Shown: piece after piece, positions 33,064 to 41,281 of the stretch
Layout: every line of letters begins with the position of its first letter
How positions within the stretch are numbered: position 1 is the first letter of the stretch
Assembly: GCA_015061915.1 (NCBI GenBank)
Contig: SUVR01000001.1
Location: forward strand, 92,991-156,990
Direction: 5' to 3'
Length of the DNA: 64,000 nt
DNA from: Lentisphaerota bacterium
GTDB taxonomy: Bacteria > Verrucomicrobiota > Lentisphaeria > Victivallales > UBA1829
Notes under the pieces: generated by a model
Database searches by the model: none
Seen by the model: only the letters and a program-made list of their open reading frames with translations
What the model was told of the DNA's origin: nothing
Translations under genes and position numbers: made by a program

Positions 33064-34541
33064 TGTTCAATCCGAAAATTACACTTCGTGAAGCCGCTGA
33101 ACTTCTGAGCAGCGGCAAGATCACCTCCGTGGAACTGACGCAGGGATTTATTGACCGGATCAACGCCGTTGAACCGCAGATTGGCGCATTGCTTGCAGTG
33201 GATGCCGAACTGGCTCTTGCCGCTGCTGCTGAATCCGATGCCCGCCGGGCGGCGGGTGCGCCTCTCAGCGAATACGATGGGATCCCGGTAACGCTCAAGG
33301 ACAACATCTGCGCCAAAGGACAGCAGTGTTCCTGCGCCTCCAAGATCCTGAAGGACTTTGTCTCCCCGTACGATGCCACGGTGACGACCCGTTTGCGTGA
33401 AGCCGGTTTTGTGCTGCTCGGCAGAGCCAATATGGACGAATTCGCCATGGGGTCCTCCTGCGAAAACAGCGCATACCTCAAGACGAAAAACCCGTGGGAT
33501 ACGGAACGGGTCCCCGGCGGCAGTTCCGGCGGATCTGCTGCGGTCGTTGCGGCGAACGAAAGTGTGATCGCGCTCGGTTCGGATACGGGCGGATCCATCC
33601 GTCAGCCTGCGTCCTTCTGCGGCGTTGTGGGTCTGAAGCCGACTTACGGGCGGGTGTCCCGTTCCGGTCTGGTGGCGTTTGCATCGTCTCTGGACCAGAT
33701 CGGTCCGATCGCCAAGACGGTTTACGATGCTGCCGCCATGCTGGATGTGATTGCCGGAGAAGACCCGATGGACTGCACCAGCCTGCCGCAGGAAAAGGAA
33801 AGCTTTGCCGCAGATCTGGTGGAGTTTGAAAAACTGCCCCGTCTGGACGGTGTGAAGATCGGTCTGCCGGAAGAATACCTGAGTGTGGAAGGGGTTGCTC
33901 CGGGCGTGACCGCCGTTTTTGAACAGGCGAAGAAGATCTTTACGGATCTGGGCGCGGAATTTGTGTCCGTTTCCCTGCCGCACACCAAATATTCCATGGC
34001 GTGCTATTACATTGTAGCTCCTGCGGAAGCCAGTGCGAACCTTGCCCGTTTCGACGGGATCCGTTACGGCTACCGCAGCCCGGAAGCGAAGAGCATCGAT
34101 GAAACTTACTTCATGTCCCGCGGCGAAGGCTTCGGCATGGAAGTTGCCCGCCGTATCATGCTTGGTACTTATGTGCTGAGCAGCGGGTATTACGATGCCT
34201 ACTACCTGAAAGCGCAGAAGGTGCGTACCCTTCTGCGTAACGACTTTGTGGAAGCGTATAAGAAGTGCGATCTGATCCTGACGCCGGTCAGCCCGGTGCC
34301 GCCGTTCAAGTTCGGTGAAAAGTCCGATCCGCTCCAGATGTACCTTTCCGACATCTTCACGACTGCGCTGAATCTTTCCGGCGACTGCGGGATCAGTGTT
34401 CCGGCGGGTCTGGATGCCGAAACAAAAATGCCGGTGGGGATCCAGTTGATGGCACCCGCCATGGCGGAGAAACGCCTGCTCCGTGCAGCACGCGCCTTTG
34501 AGATCGCGTGTCCCGCGCTGGATGGCACTCCCGCCGTATAA
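33060..34541 (+). CDS. gatA: Asp-tRNA(Asn)/Glu-tRNA(Gln) amidotransferase subunit A
   Basis: The glutaminase subunit that releases ammonia for tRNA-dependent amidation. It belongs to the amidase-signature family. The catalytic triad is visible as Lys in TLKDNI (about residue 79), cis-Ser in GGSSGGSAA (about 155-158) and nucleophile Ser in DTGGSIRQP (about 178). The 493-residue length is standard. Its start overlaps the gatC stop by 4 nt. ATG is doubled (ATGATG), so the start could be one codon later. Confidence 0.95.
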   Translation: MMFNPKITLREAAELLSSGKITSVELTQGFIDRINAVEPQIGALLAVDAELALAAAAESDARRAAGAPLSEYDGIPVTLKDNICAKGQQCSCASKILKDFVSPYDATVTTRLREAGFVLLGRANMDEFAMGSSCENSAYLKTKNPWDTERVPGGSSGGSAAVVAANESVIALGSDTGGSIRQPASFCGVVGLKPTYGRVSRSGLVAFASSLDQIGPIAKTVYDAAAMLDVIAGEDPMDCTSLPQEKESFAADLVEFEKLPRLDGVKIGLPEEYLSVEGVAPGVTAVFEQAKKIFTDLGAEFVSVSLPHTKYSMACYYIVAPAEASANLARFDGIRYGYRSPEAKSIDETYFMSRGEGFGMEVARRIMLGTYVLSSGYYDAYYLKAQKVRTLLRNDFVEAYKKCDLILTPVSPVPPFKFGEKSDPLQMYLSDIFTTALNLSGDCGISVPAGLDAETKMPVGIQLMAPAMAEKRLLRAARAFEIACPALDGTPAV

Positions 34542-34564
34542 CAACAGCAAAGAAGGAGGCTGCC

Positions 34565-35653
34565 GTGAAAAACGTGAAAAGACTGTTGACCGTTCTGTTC
34601 CTTTTTACGGCAGGACTTCTCTCTGCGCTGGAGATCGAAAGTCTGCTCAGCCCGGAACTGGTGAAAAAAGATGCCGTTCTGTTGAAGTCGGGCAAGCCTG
34701 TGCCGGCTCCCGAACACACGGTGATCCTGTTCTTCGATGCGCTGGCGCCGCAGACTCAAACCATCCTTGAGATGGCAGACTCCATTCCCAATCTGGTGGG
34801 TGGTAATGTTGCTGTCCTTGCTGTTGCCCGGAATACGAAAGATGTTGCAGCCGATGCACTCCGCACGTTCCGTCCGGAAAATCTCCTTCTTCTGACGGAG
34901 AACGATCAGAAGACCGTGTTCAAAGAATATGCGTTCGGAGAGGTCATCATTCCCTTTGCCGTGGTCATCGACAAGGAGGATACGGTTTTGTGGAAAGGTG
35001 CACCCACCGACATCGAAAGCACCTTGAAACGGATCCGCAACGGAAAATACAGCCGTCAGACCCAGATGAAGATCGAACAGTTCCGCAACGATCTGCAGAG
35101 CGGCGTTCAGTCCGGCTTGCCGGAAGTGATCCTGCGTGCGGCTGACGGGATCCTGGCGCTCGATCCCGCCGATACCATTGCCATTCAGGCGAAACTTTAT
35201 GTGCTGCAGGGACGCAACCGCACCGATCTGGCAAAGGCATTTCTGCAGGAACGGGTGAAGGCGGTCCCCGATGATCTGACACTCCGGATCGTACTGCTCA
35301 ACTTCCTCATCCAGAGCGGCGACCGGGCGGGTTTCCGCACTGCCTTTACGGAAACAGCCGGAAAAAATTGGGGCTTCGGCGGCACTTCCCGGTTGTTGTC
35401 TTTTGTGTTGGAAAATGCCCCCTTTGCGTGGCTGCCGATGAAAGAAGTCCAAAAGTGCGCATGGACTCTTGCGTACAACAGTAACCGGGTGGCGCTGCAT
35501 TGCGCTTTGCGGGCGCAAGTTGCCTATCTCTGCGGGGATGTTGATGCCGCGATCAAACTGCAGCAGAAAGCTGTCGCACGGCAGCCGGACAACGCAGATT
35601 TTGCGGACGTGCTGGCATACTATCAGTCCATCAAGGCGCTGCAGAAAAAATGA
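34565..35653 (+). CDS. secreted thioredoxin-fold protein with helical repeats
   Basis: A 362-residue protein with a GTG start (34565) preceded by AGGAGG 5 nt upstream and a signal peptide (MKNVKRLLTVLFLFTAGLLSA). Residues 45-175 resemble a thioredoxin-like fold (HTVILFFDALAPQTQTILEM then IIPFAVVIDKEDTVLWKGAP) but lack the CXXC motif, so redox activity is doubtful. The rest is helical and TPR-like, ending AAIKLQQKAVARQPDNADFA. It is 23 nt after gatA and overlaps the next gene by 4 nt. Function unknown. Confidence 0.75.
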   Translation: MKNVKRLLTVLFLFTAGLLSALEIESLLSPELVKKDAVLLKSGKPVPAPEHTVILFFDALAPQTQTILEMADSIPNLVGGNVAVLAVARNTKDVAADALRTFRPENLLLLTENDQKTVFKEYAFGEVIIPFAVVIDKEDTVLWKGAPTDIESTLKRIRNGKYSRQTQMKIEQFRNDLQSGVQSGLPEVILRAADGILALDPADTIAIQAKLYVLQGRNRTDLAKAFLQERVKAVPDDLTLRIVLLNFLIQSGDRAGFRTAFTETAGKNWGFGGTSRLLSFVLENAPFAWLPMKEVQKCAWTLAYNSNRVALHCALRAQVAYLCGDVDAAIKLQQKAVARQPDNADFADVLAYYQSIKALQKK

Positions 35654-36417
35654 CCCGGATCATTCATTTTGCCGACAGCCACGAAGAAGCCGTGTTTCCC
35701 CGCGGACTGGATAAGCGTGTGCTGGGCTATTGCAACAGCCATTTCAAACGGCGTTTTCAGCACAAACAGGAGCTGCTGGATCAGGCGGTCCAACGGATGA
35801 TCGCGGAAAAACCGGATGCTGTTCTTTTTACCGGCGATGCGGTCAGCACTGCCGCCCCTGCGGAATTTGCAGCGGCGCTGCCTCATTTTCTGCCGTTGAT
35901 CAAGGCGGAGATCCCGTTTTTCTGTACTGCCGGAAACCATGATGTTTATGTGAAAAATAAAAAATGCCGTGCGGCGATGGAATCCTTCTATTCCGCCCTC
36001 GGAAACGGCGATGTGGATCAGCCCCGCTGTGTCCGGATCGGGACTGGAAATGATGCGGTGCGTCTGCTGCTGCTGCCGGAATCCCGTCCCACCCTGCCGT
36101 GGCTGTCCTGTGGATATTTGAGTGATGAAAGCGTGTCTCTTGCGGTCGCAGAGGCAGAGAAAAGTGATACGGCTCCGTTGATCCTTGGTGGGCATTTTCC
36201 TGTCCGGGAATGTACCTGGCGCAGGGGGTTGCGTCAGGCGGAAAAACTGCGTCAGCTGCTGGCGGAAGGGAAGATCGCATACTCCCTTTGCGGACACGTT
36301 CACAGTCCGTCGGAGGAAGGCCGGGAAGTGATTGCCGGATCGGTTACCCGGTATGGCATTATGACGGATCTCCGGTGCGAAAACGGCGCGGTTCAGATCG
36401 GGCGGATCCGGCTGTAA
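35650..36417 (+). CDS. calcineurin-like metallophosphoesterase
   Basis: A 255-residue cytoplasmic phosphoesterase. Metal-binding motifs appear in order: FADSHEE (D-x-H), LFTGDAV (GD), TAGNHDVY (GNHD), GGHFP (H) and CGHVHSPS (GHxH). This is the complete di-metal set of the family. The substrate is unknown. It overlaps the preceding gene by 4 nt and ends the pfp-gat operon; the next gene has its own promoter. Confidence 0.88.
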   Translation: MTRIIHFADSHEEAVFPRGLDKRVLGYCNSHFKRRFQHKQELLDQAVQRMIAEKPDAVLFTGDAVSTAAPAEFAAALPHFLPLIKAEIPFFCTAGNHDVYVKNKKCRAAMESFYSALGNGDVDQPRCVRIGTGNDAVRLLLLPESRPTLPWLSCGYLSDESVSLAVAEAEKSDTAPLILGGHFPVRECTWRRGLRQAEKLRQLLAEGKIAYSLCGHVHSPSEEGREVIAGSVTRYGIMTDLRCENGAVQIGRIRL

Positions 36418-36464
36418 AATATATTTTGTCATCAAAAAATCCGTTTCAAACTTTTCTTTTCTGC

Positions 36465-36493
36465 TTGAAAAATCAGCATTTTGCAAGTATAAT
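36465..36493 (+). promoter_or_regulatory. promoter of the methyltransferase/MTHFR gene
   Basis: TTGAAA, 17 nt, TATAAT: a near-consensus sigma-70 promoter 38 nt before the start. Confidence 0.75.
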
Positions 36494-36530
36494 AGTACAG
36501 TATGCTTGTACTTATGATCAGGAGAAAAAT

Positions 36531-38366
36531 ATGGAAAACCGGCTGAAATCGAGATTGGAAAACGGGGTGGCTGTTTTTGACGGCGCAATGGGGACGGAAC
36601 TTTACAAGAAAAACTTTTTTGTCAATACGTCCTATGAAAGTTTGTGCCTGAACAACGGAGATGCGGTGCGGTCGATCCATGTGGCTTACCGTGATGCCGG
36701 AGCGGAGATCATCACCACGAATACTTACGGAGCCAACTTTAACAAACTCAATAAGTTCGGTTTTGGCGACAAGGTGGCGGAGATCAACCGCGCGGGCGTT
36801 GCGCTTGCCCGGAAAGCTGCCGGTCCGGACCTGCTGGTAGCAGGGGATATCGGACCTGTCGGGGAGCTGCCGCAGGGTATTGAATACGACCGGAAACAGA
36901 AATCTGCGATCCTGCAGGAACAGCTGGCTGTTCTGGCGGCAGAGTCCTGCGATTTTATTCTGTTTGAGTCCTTCTCGACAAAAGACGATATTCTTGTGAT
37001 GCTGGATGCGGTCCAGTCTCTTGAACTGGAAAAACCGTATATGCTCAGCTGTAAATTTGACGAAAAAGCGCTGCTTTCGGATGGTACCGGTGCTGTGGAG
37101 GTTTTTGAACTTCTCAAGGCTGCTCCGATCCAGCCGACCGCCTTCGGGATCAACTGCGGAGTGGGACCGGAACCCATGCTTTTTGTGGTGGAAAAGATCG
37201 TTTCCATCTCGCCGTATCCGGTGATCGTCCAGCCCAATGCCGGTTCCCCAAAAACGGTGGACGGGCGTATGATCGCCATGTGCAGTCCGGAATATTTTGC
37301 CACGTATGCCATGCGTTATGTGGCGCTGGGCGTCAAAGGTGTCGGCGGCTGCTGCGGGACAACGCCGGAAGATATTGCCAATCTTGCCCGCTGGGTCCAT
37401 CCCATGGCGAAGACCCTGACGCAGAAGGATATTTTTACGGAAAAAACAGAAGCTGCCCCGCAAGAGGAGTTCCCCGTTGCGCAACGTTCCACCTTTGCAG
37501 AAAAACTGATGGCGGGTAAGTGGGTGACCAATGTGGAGATTGTGCCGCCTCAGGGATACCAGCTGGAACAGACGATCGAAAAGGCGAAGATCTGCCGGGA
37601 TGCGGGCTTTGATGCCATCAATATTCCGGATGGTCCCCGTGCTTCCTCCCGACTTTCCACACTGGTGACTGCGTATCAGATCCAGGCGCAGGCGGGGATC
37701 GAAGCGATTTTGCACCAGTGCTGCCGTGATAAGAATCTGATCGGGATGCAGGCGGAACTGCTTGGCTGTGCCCAGTTGAATGTGAATAATATTCTTTTCA
37801 TTACCGGTGATCCTCCGAAACTGGGGGCGTATCCCTTTGCATCGGGTGTGTTTGACCTGGATTCGATCGGGATGCTGAAGCTGCAGAAACGCCTGAATCA
37901 GGGGCTGGATGTGGCAGGAAAAAGCATCGGCACGGTGACAAAAGCCTTTATGGGGGCAGGTGCTGATCCCAATGCTTTGGATATGGAACGGGAGATCCGC
38001 CGTACCCGGGAAAAAATTCAGGCGGGCGCCCAGTTTATCATCACTCAACCGGTCTTTGATGTGGAACCGCTGCTGCGCTTTATGGATGCCGTTCCTGAAC
38101 TCGCCACTACGCCGCTGATCGCCGGGATCTGGCCCCTTGCCAGCCTGCGGAATGCAGAATTTATGAAGGCGGAAGTACCGGGCGTGGTGGTGCCGGATGC
38201 CATTATCGAACGGATGGGCAGACCCGCCACGAAGGAAGATCAGCGCAAAGTCGGGATCGAAATTGCCCGTGAAGCCATTGCGGCGATCCGTGACCGGGTG
38301 GCAGGTGTACAGGTGAGTGCGCCCTTCGGTAATGTGAATACCGCGATTGCAGTAGCGCAGGATTAA
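36531..38366 (+). CDS. bifunctional homocysteine S-methyltransferase / 5,10-methylenetetrahydrofolate reductase
   Basis: A 611-residue fusion. Residues 1-290 form a homocysteine-binding methyltransferase barrel with DGAMGTELYKK and the zinc cysteines in GINCG and GGCCGTTPE. Residues about 320-610 form a methylene-THF reductase barrel, with NVEIVPPQG, NIPDGPRA, NNILFITGDPPKLG and ITQPVFDVE. The layout is that of B. subtilis YitJ. Together the domains would reduce methylene-THF and methylate homocysteine. No cobalamin domain is present. AGGAG precedes the start. Confidence 0.92.
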   Translation: MENRLKSRLENGVAVFDGAMGTELYKKNFFVNTSYESLCLNNGDAVRSIHVAYRDAGAEIITTNTYGANFNKLNKFGFGDKVAEINRAGVALARKAAGPDLLVAGDIGPVGELPQGIEYDRKQKSAILQEQLAVLAAESCDFILFESFSTKDDILVMLDAVQSLELEKPYMLSCKFDEKALLSDGTGAVEVFELLKAAPIQPTAFGINCGVGPEPMLFVVEKIVSISPYPVIVQPNAGSPKTVDGRMIAMCSPEYFATYAMRYVALGVKGVGGCCGTTPEDIANLARWVHPMAKTLTQKDIFTEKTEAAPQEEFPVAQRSTFAEKLMAGKWVTNVEIVPPQGYQLEQTIEKAKICRDAGFDAINIPDGPRASSRLSTLVTAYQIQAQAGIEAILHQCCRDKNLIGMQAELLGCAQLNVNNILFITGDPPKLGAYPFASGVFDLDSIGMLKLQKRLNQGLDVAGKSIGTVTKAFMGAGADPNALDMEREIRRTREKIQAGAQFIITQPVFDVEPLLRFMDAVPELATTPLIAGIWPLASLRNAEFMKAEVPGVVVPDAIIERMGRPATKEDQRKVGIEIAREAIAAIRDRVAGVQVSAPFGNVNTAIAVAQD

Positions 38367-38497
38367 GCCCACTTTCTTCAGGAAAAAGGAAAAAAATACC
38401 TTGTAAAACAACACATTCCCGTGTATATTATAAAAATCGTCACGAAAGAGACATTAAGTAAAACCTCAAAGTCAAAAGCAAGAAAGGAACTTTGAAC

Positions 38498-38785
38498 ATG
38501 ACGAAACGTGATTTGGTTGTCCGTATTGCCGCAGAGACTGGTCTGATTCAGCAGGATGTTGCGGTTGTTGTCCAGAAATCTTTGGACTATATTGCAGATG
38601 AGCTTGCCGCCGGCAAGACGATCGAACTGAGAAATTTTGGTGTGTTTGAAGTGAAAGAACGCAAAGGCAGAACGGGCAGAAACCCGCACAAGCCGGAAAT
38701 CGCCGTTCCCATTCCGGATCGCATGGTTGTGAAATTCCGTGCGGGCAAGGAACTGAAGAAACGGGTTCTTTCCCTCAAAAAGTAA
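38498..38785 (+). CDS. HU/IHF-family DNA-binding protein
   Basis: A 95-residue nucleoid protein that bends DNA as a dimer. MTKRDLVVRIAAETGL begins the helical body. The beta-arms carry GRTGRNPHKPEIAVPIPDR with the conserved Arg-Asn-Pro that intercalates into the minor groove, and the C-terminal helix has KFRAGKELKKRV. ATG 38498 follows AAAGGAA; an in-frame TTG two codons earlier is less likely. It lies 38 nt before hisS. Confidence 0.94.
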   Translation: MTKRDLVVRIAAETGLIQQDVAVVVQKSLDYIADELAAGKTIELRNFGVFEVKERKGRTGRNPHKPEIAVPIPDRMVVKFRAGKELKKRVLSLKK

Positions 38786-38823
38786 TAGGCATTGAACGAT
38801 ACTGAACGAAAGAGGTCCTGATC

Positions 38824-40074
38824 ATGTCCAAGTCTTCCCCGCCTCCGGGAACAAGCGATATTTTTGCAGATGAAGTAACTGCATGGCTCGAACTGGAAAA
38901 CACCGCACGGCGCGTATTCTCCCTGTATGGTTACGGTGAGATCCGTACCCCCATTTTTGAGTTTACCGAAGTGTTTCAGCGGGGACTTGGCAATGAGACA
39001 GAGGTCGTTCAGAAAGAAATGTATACTTTTGAAGACCGCGGCGGCAGAAGCCTGACATTGCGTCCGGAAGGGACCGCCGGGGTCATGCGTGCGCTTTCCG
39101 GTACGGAAGCCATGAACGGCGTGGAACAGCGTGTGTTCTATATGGGACCTATGTTCCGCGGGGAACGGCCCTCCGCCGGACGGCGCCGCCAGTTCCACCA
39201 GATCGGGGTGGAAAACGCAGGAAAAGTCTCTCCGGAACTGGATGCGGAATCCATTGCCATGCTTGCTCATTATCTGAATGAAGTGGGGGCAGGTGGCTTT
39301 GAACTGCTGATCAATACCCGTGGCGTGAAAGAAGATCGCGGACCGGCGGAAGCTGCTCTGCGTGAACACTTTGCTGCGCATATTGATGAGATGTGTGAAG
39401 ACTGCCGCAACCGTCTGGAACGGAACGTGTGGCGTATCCTCGACTGCAAACAGGAATGTTGCCGGAAGCATATTGACAATGCTCCGGATGCGGCGTCCCT
39501 TTTCGGCGAAAGTTCCCGTGACTACTTCAAGCGTGTCTGTGATATGCTGACGACCTGGAATGTTCCGTTCAAGGTTGAGCCGCGGCTGGTGCGCGGTCTG
39601 GACTATTATGTGCATACCGTGTTTGAACTGACCCATACTGCATTGGGCGGTCAGAACGCTATCGCCGGCGGCGGCAGATATGAACTGACGGTTCCCGGCT
39701 TCAACAAGCCCGTACAGGGAGTCGGTTTTGCTGCCGGTATGGAACGCTTGCTTATGGTCCGTGAGGCAGCCGGCAGAATGGCTCCTGCGGGTGTAACGCC
39801 AGATGTGTTTCTGGTCTCTCTGGGCGAAAAAGCCCTTGCGTATAACGGAAAACTGGCGGGCGATCTGCGCAATGCCGGCGTTTCTGTTGCGTTGGAATAT
39901 GAGCCGAAAAGTATGAAGTCCCAGATGCGCTCTGCGGACCGGCTGAAAGCGAAAAATGTGCTGATTCTTGGCGAAACCGAACTGGAAAGCGGTGTTGCCG
40001 TTCTCAAAAATATGGCGGATGGTTCCCAGAAAACCGTCCCGTTCAATGAAATTCAAGTTGAGCTGACAAAATGA
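38824..40074 (+). CDS. hisS: histidyl-tRNA synthetase
   Basis: A class II aminoacyl-tRNA synthetase that charges tRNA-His. Motif 1 lies around RTPIFEFTEVFQRGLGNETE, motif 2 around LTLRPEGTAGVMRA and MFRGERPSAGRRRQFHQ, the HisA motif is RGLDYYVHTVFE, and motif 3 is in GVGFAAGMERLLM. The C-terminal anticodon-binding domain ends the 416 residues. GAGG precedes the ATG by 9 nt. It overlaps the DAHP synthase start by 4 nt. Confidence 0.96.
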   Translation: MSKSSPPPGTSDIFADEVTAWLELENTARRVFSLYGYGEIRTPIFEFTEVFQRGLGNETEVVQKEMYTFEDRGGRSLTLRPEGTAGVMRALSGTEAMNGVEQRVFYMGPMFRGERPSAGRRRQFHQIGVENAGKVSPELDAESIAMLAHYLNEVGAGGFELLINTRGVKEDRGPAEAALREHFAAHIDEMCEDCRNRLERNVWRILDCKQECCRKHIDNAPDAASLFGESSRDYFKRVCDMLTTWNVPFKVEPRLVRGLDYYVHTVFELTHTALGGQNAIAGGGRYELTVPGFNKPVQGVGFAAGMERLLMVREAAGRMAPAGVTPDVFLVSLGEKALAYNGKLAGDLRNAGVSVALEYEPKSMKSQMRSADRLKAKNVLILGETELESGVAVLKNMADGSQKTVPFNEIQVELTK

Positions 40075-41120
40075 AAAAAGTTTCAAACGTCAACATTGTG
40101 CGGGAGTTTCCGCTCCCCACGCCCCGTGAGATCCTTGCCGAACTGCCCCTGACCACCGAGATCACTGAGCATATTTACGCTGCCCGTACAACGACAGAAA
40201 ATATCCTTGCCCGCCGTGACAAACGGATCCTGATGATCTGCGGTCCCTGTTCCATTGACAGCATTCCCGCCGCCATGGAATATGCGATGCACTTGAAGCA
40301 GCTTCAGGCGAAGGTGCAGGACAAGATGTTTGTGATCATGCGCTCCTACTTTGAAAAACCCCGTACCACCGTCGGGTGGAAGGGCTTGATTTATGACCCG
40401 GATCTGGACCAGTCTTTCAATATTGAAAAAGGTCTGCGTCTTGCCCGGAAACTTCTGATCCAGCTGGCAGAAATGGAAATGCCTGCAGCAACGGAGATCC
40501 TGGAACCGATCATCCCCCAGTATGTGGCGGATCTGATCAGCTGGGCTTCCATCGGAGCCCGTACCAGTGAATCTCAGACACACCGTCAGCTGGCGAGCGG
40601 TCTTTCCATGCCGGTCGGGTTCAAGAACTCTACGGATGGTGCCGTTTCAGTGGCGGTGGATGCGATCAAAGCCGCTTCTGCATCTCACTCGTTTTTGGGT
40701 GTGATCAATGACGGCCGCACGGGTGTGTTCAGCACGAAAGGCAATCCGTACAGTCACATTGTGCTGCGCGGCGGACTTCATGCGCCGAACTACACATCCG
40801 AACACATTGCCTTTGCCAAGGAACTGATGCGCCGTCAGAAAGTTGCGACTCCTGCGATCGTGATCGACTGCAGCCATGCCAACAGCTCCAAGAAACCGGA
40901 AAATCAGCCGAAAGTGCTGAAAGATGTGGTTGCACAGATCAATGCCGGTGAACAATCCATTGCGGGTGTGATGCTGGAAAGCTACATCAAACAGGGCAAT
41001 CAGCCCATCAATGCCGACCACGGCAAGATGATCCCCGGTCTTTCTCTGACAGATGCGTGTCTGGGATGGCAGGAAACGGAAGCAACCATTATGGAAGCTT
41101 ACGAAAATCTCAAGATTTGA
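40071..41120 (+). CDS. 3-deoxy-7-phosphoheptulonate (DAHP) synthase, class I
   Basis: Condenses phosphoenolpyruvate with erythrose 4-phosphate, the first step of the aromatic amino acid pathway. The 349 residues match the AroF/AroG/AroH type: MICGPCSID, RTTVGWKGLIYDPDLD, GARTSESQTHRQLASGLSMP and IVIDCSHANSSKKP contain the PEP, metal and phosphate ligands. Which feedback class it belongs to cannot be read with confidence. It overlaps hisS by 4 nt and ends with a strong terminator. Confidence 0.95.
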   Translation: MKKVSNVNIVREFPLPTPREILAELPLTTEITEHIYAARTTTENILARRDKRILMICGPCSIDSIPAAMEYAMHLKQLQAKVQDKMFVIMRSYFEKPRTTVGWKGLIYDPDLDQSFNIEKGLRLARKLLIQLAEMEMPAATEILEPIIPQYVADLISWASIGARTSESQTHRQLASGLSMPVGFKNSTDGAVSVAVDAIKAASASHSFLGVINDGRTGVFSTKGNPYSHIVLRGGLHAPNYTSEHIAFAKELMRRQKVATPAIVIDCSHANSSKKPENQPKVLKDVVAQINAGEQSIAGVMLESYIKQGNQPINADHGKMIPGLSLTDACLGWQETEATIMEAYENLKI

Positions 41121-41144
41121 GGATCGTTTATCTTTTGATTTTAC

Positions 41145-41182
41145 GGGGAATGACCGGAAAGAATGGTCGTTCCCCTTTTTTT
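41145..41182 (+). terminator. terminator after the DAHP synthase gene
   Basis: GGGGAATGACC and GGTCGTTCCCC form an 11-bp stem with one mismatch, followed by seven Ts. Confidence 0.9.
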
Positions 41183-41204
41183 GCCTGAAAATTATCATTG
41201 GCGC

Positions 41205-41232
41205 GTGAAAATTGCATAAACTGTGCTATATT
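41205..41232 (+). promoter_or_regulatory. probable valS promoter
   Basis: GTGAAA, 16 nt, TATATT, with TGTGC directly before the -10; the 11-mer TGTGCTATATT also occurs at the argH and ileS promoters. Confidence 0.5.
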
Positions 41233-41281
41233 ATCGGAGCATTGATATTTAAAACTAATAATAAAACTGGAGATTTTTGTC

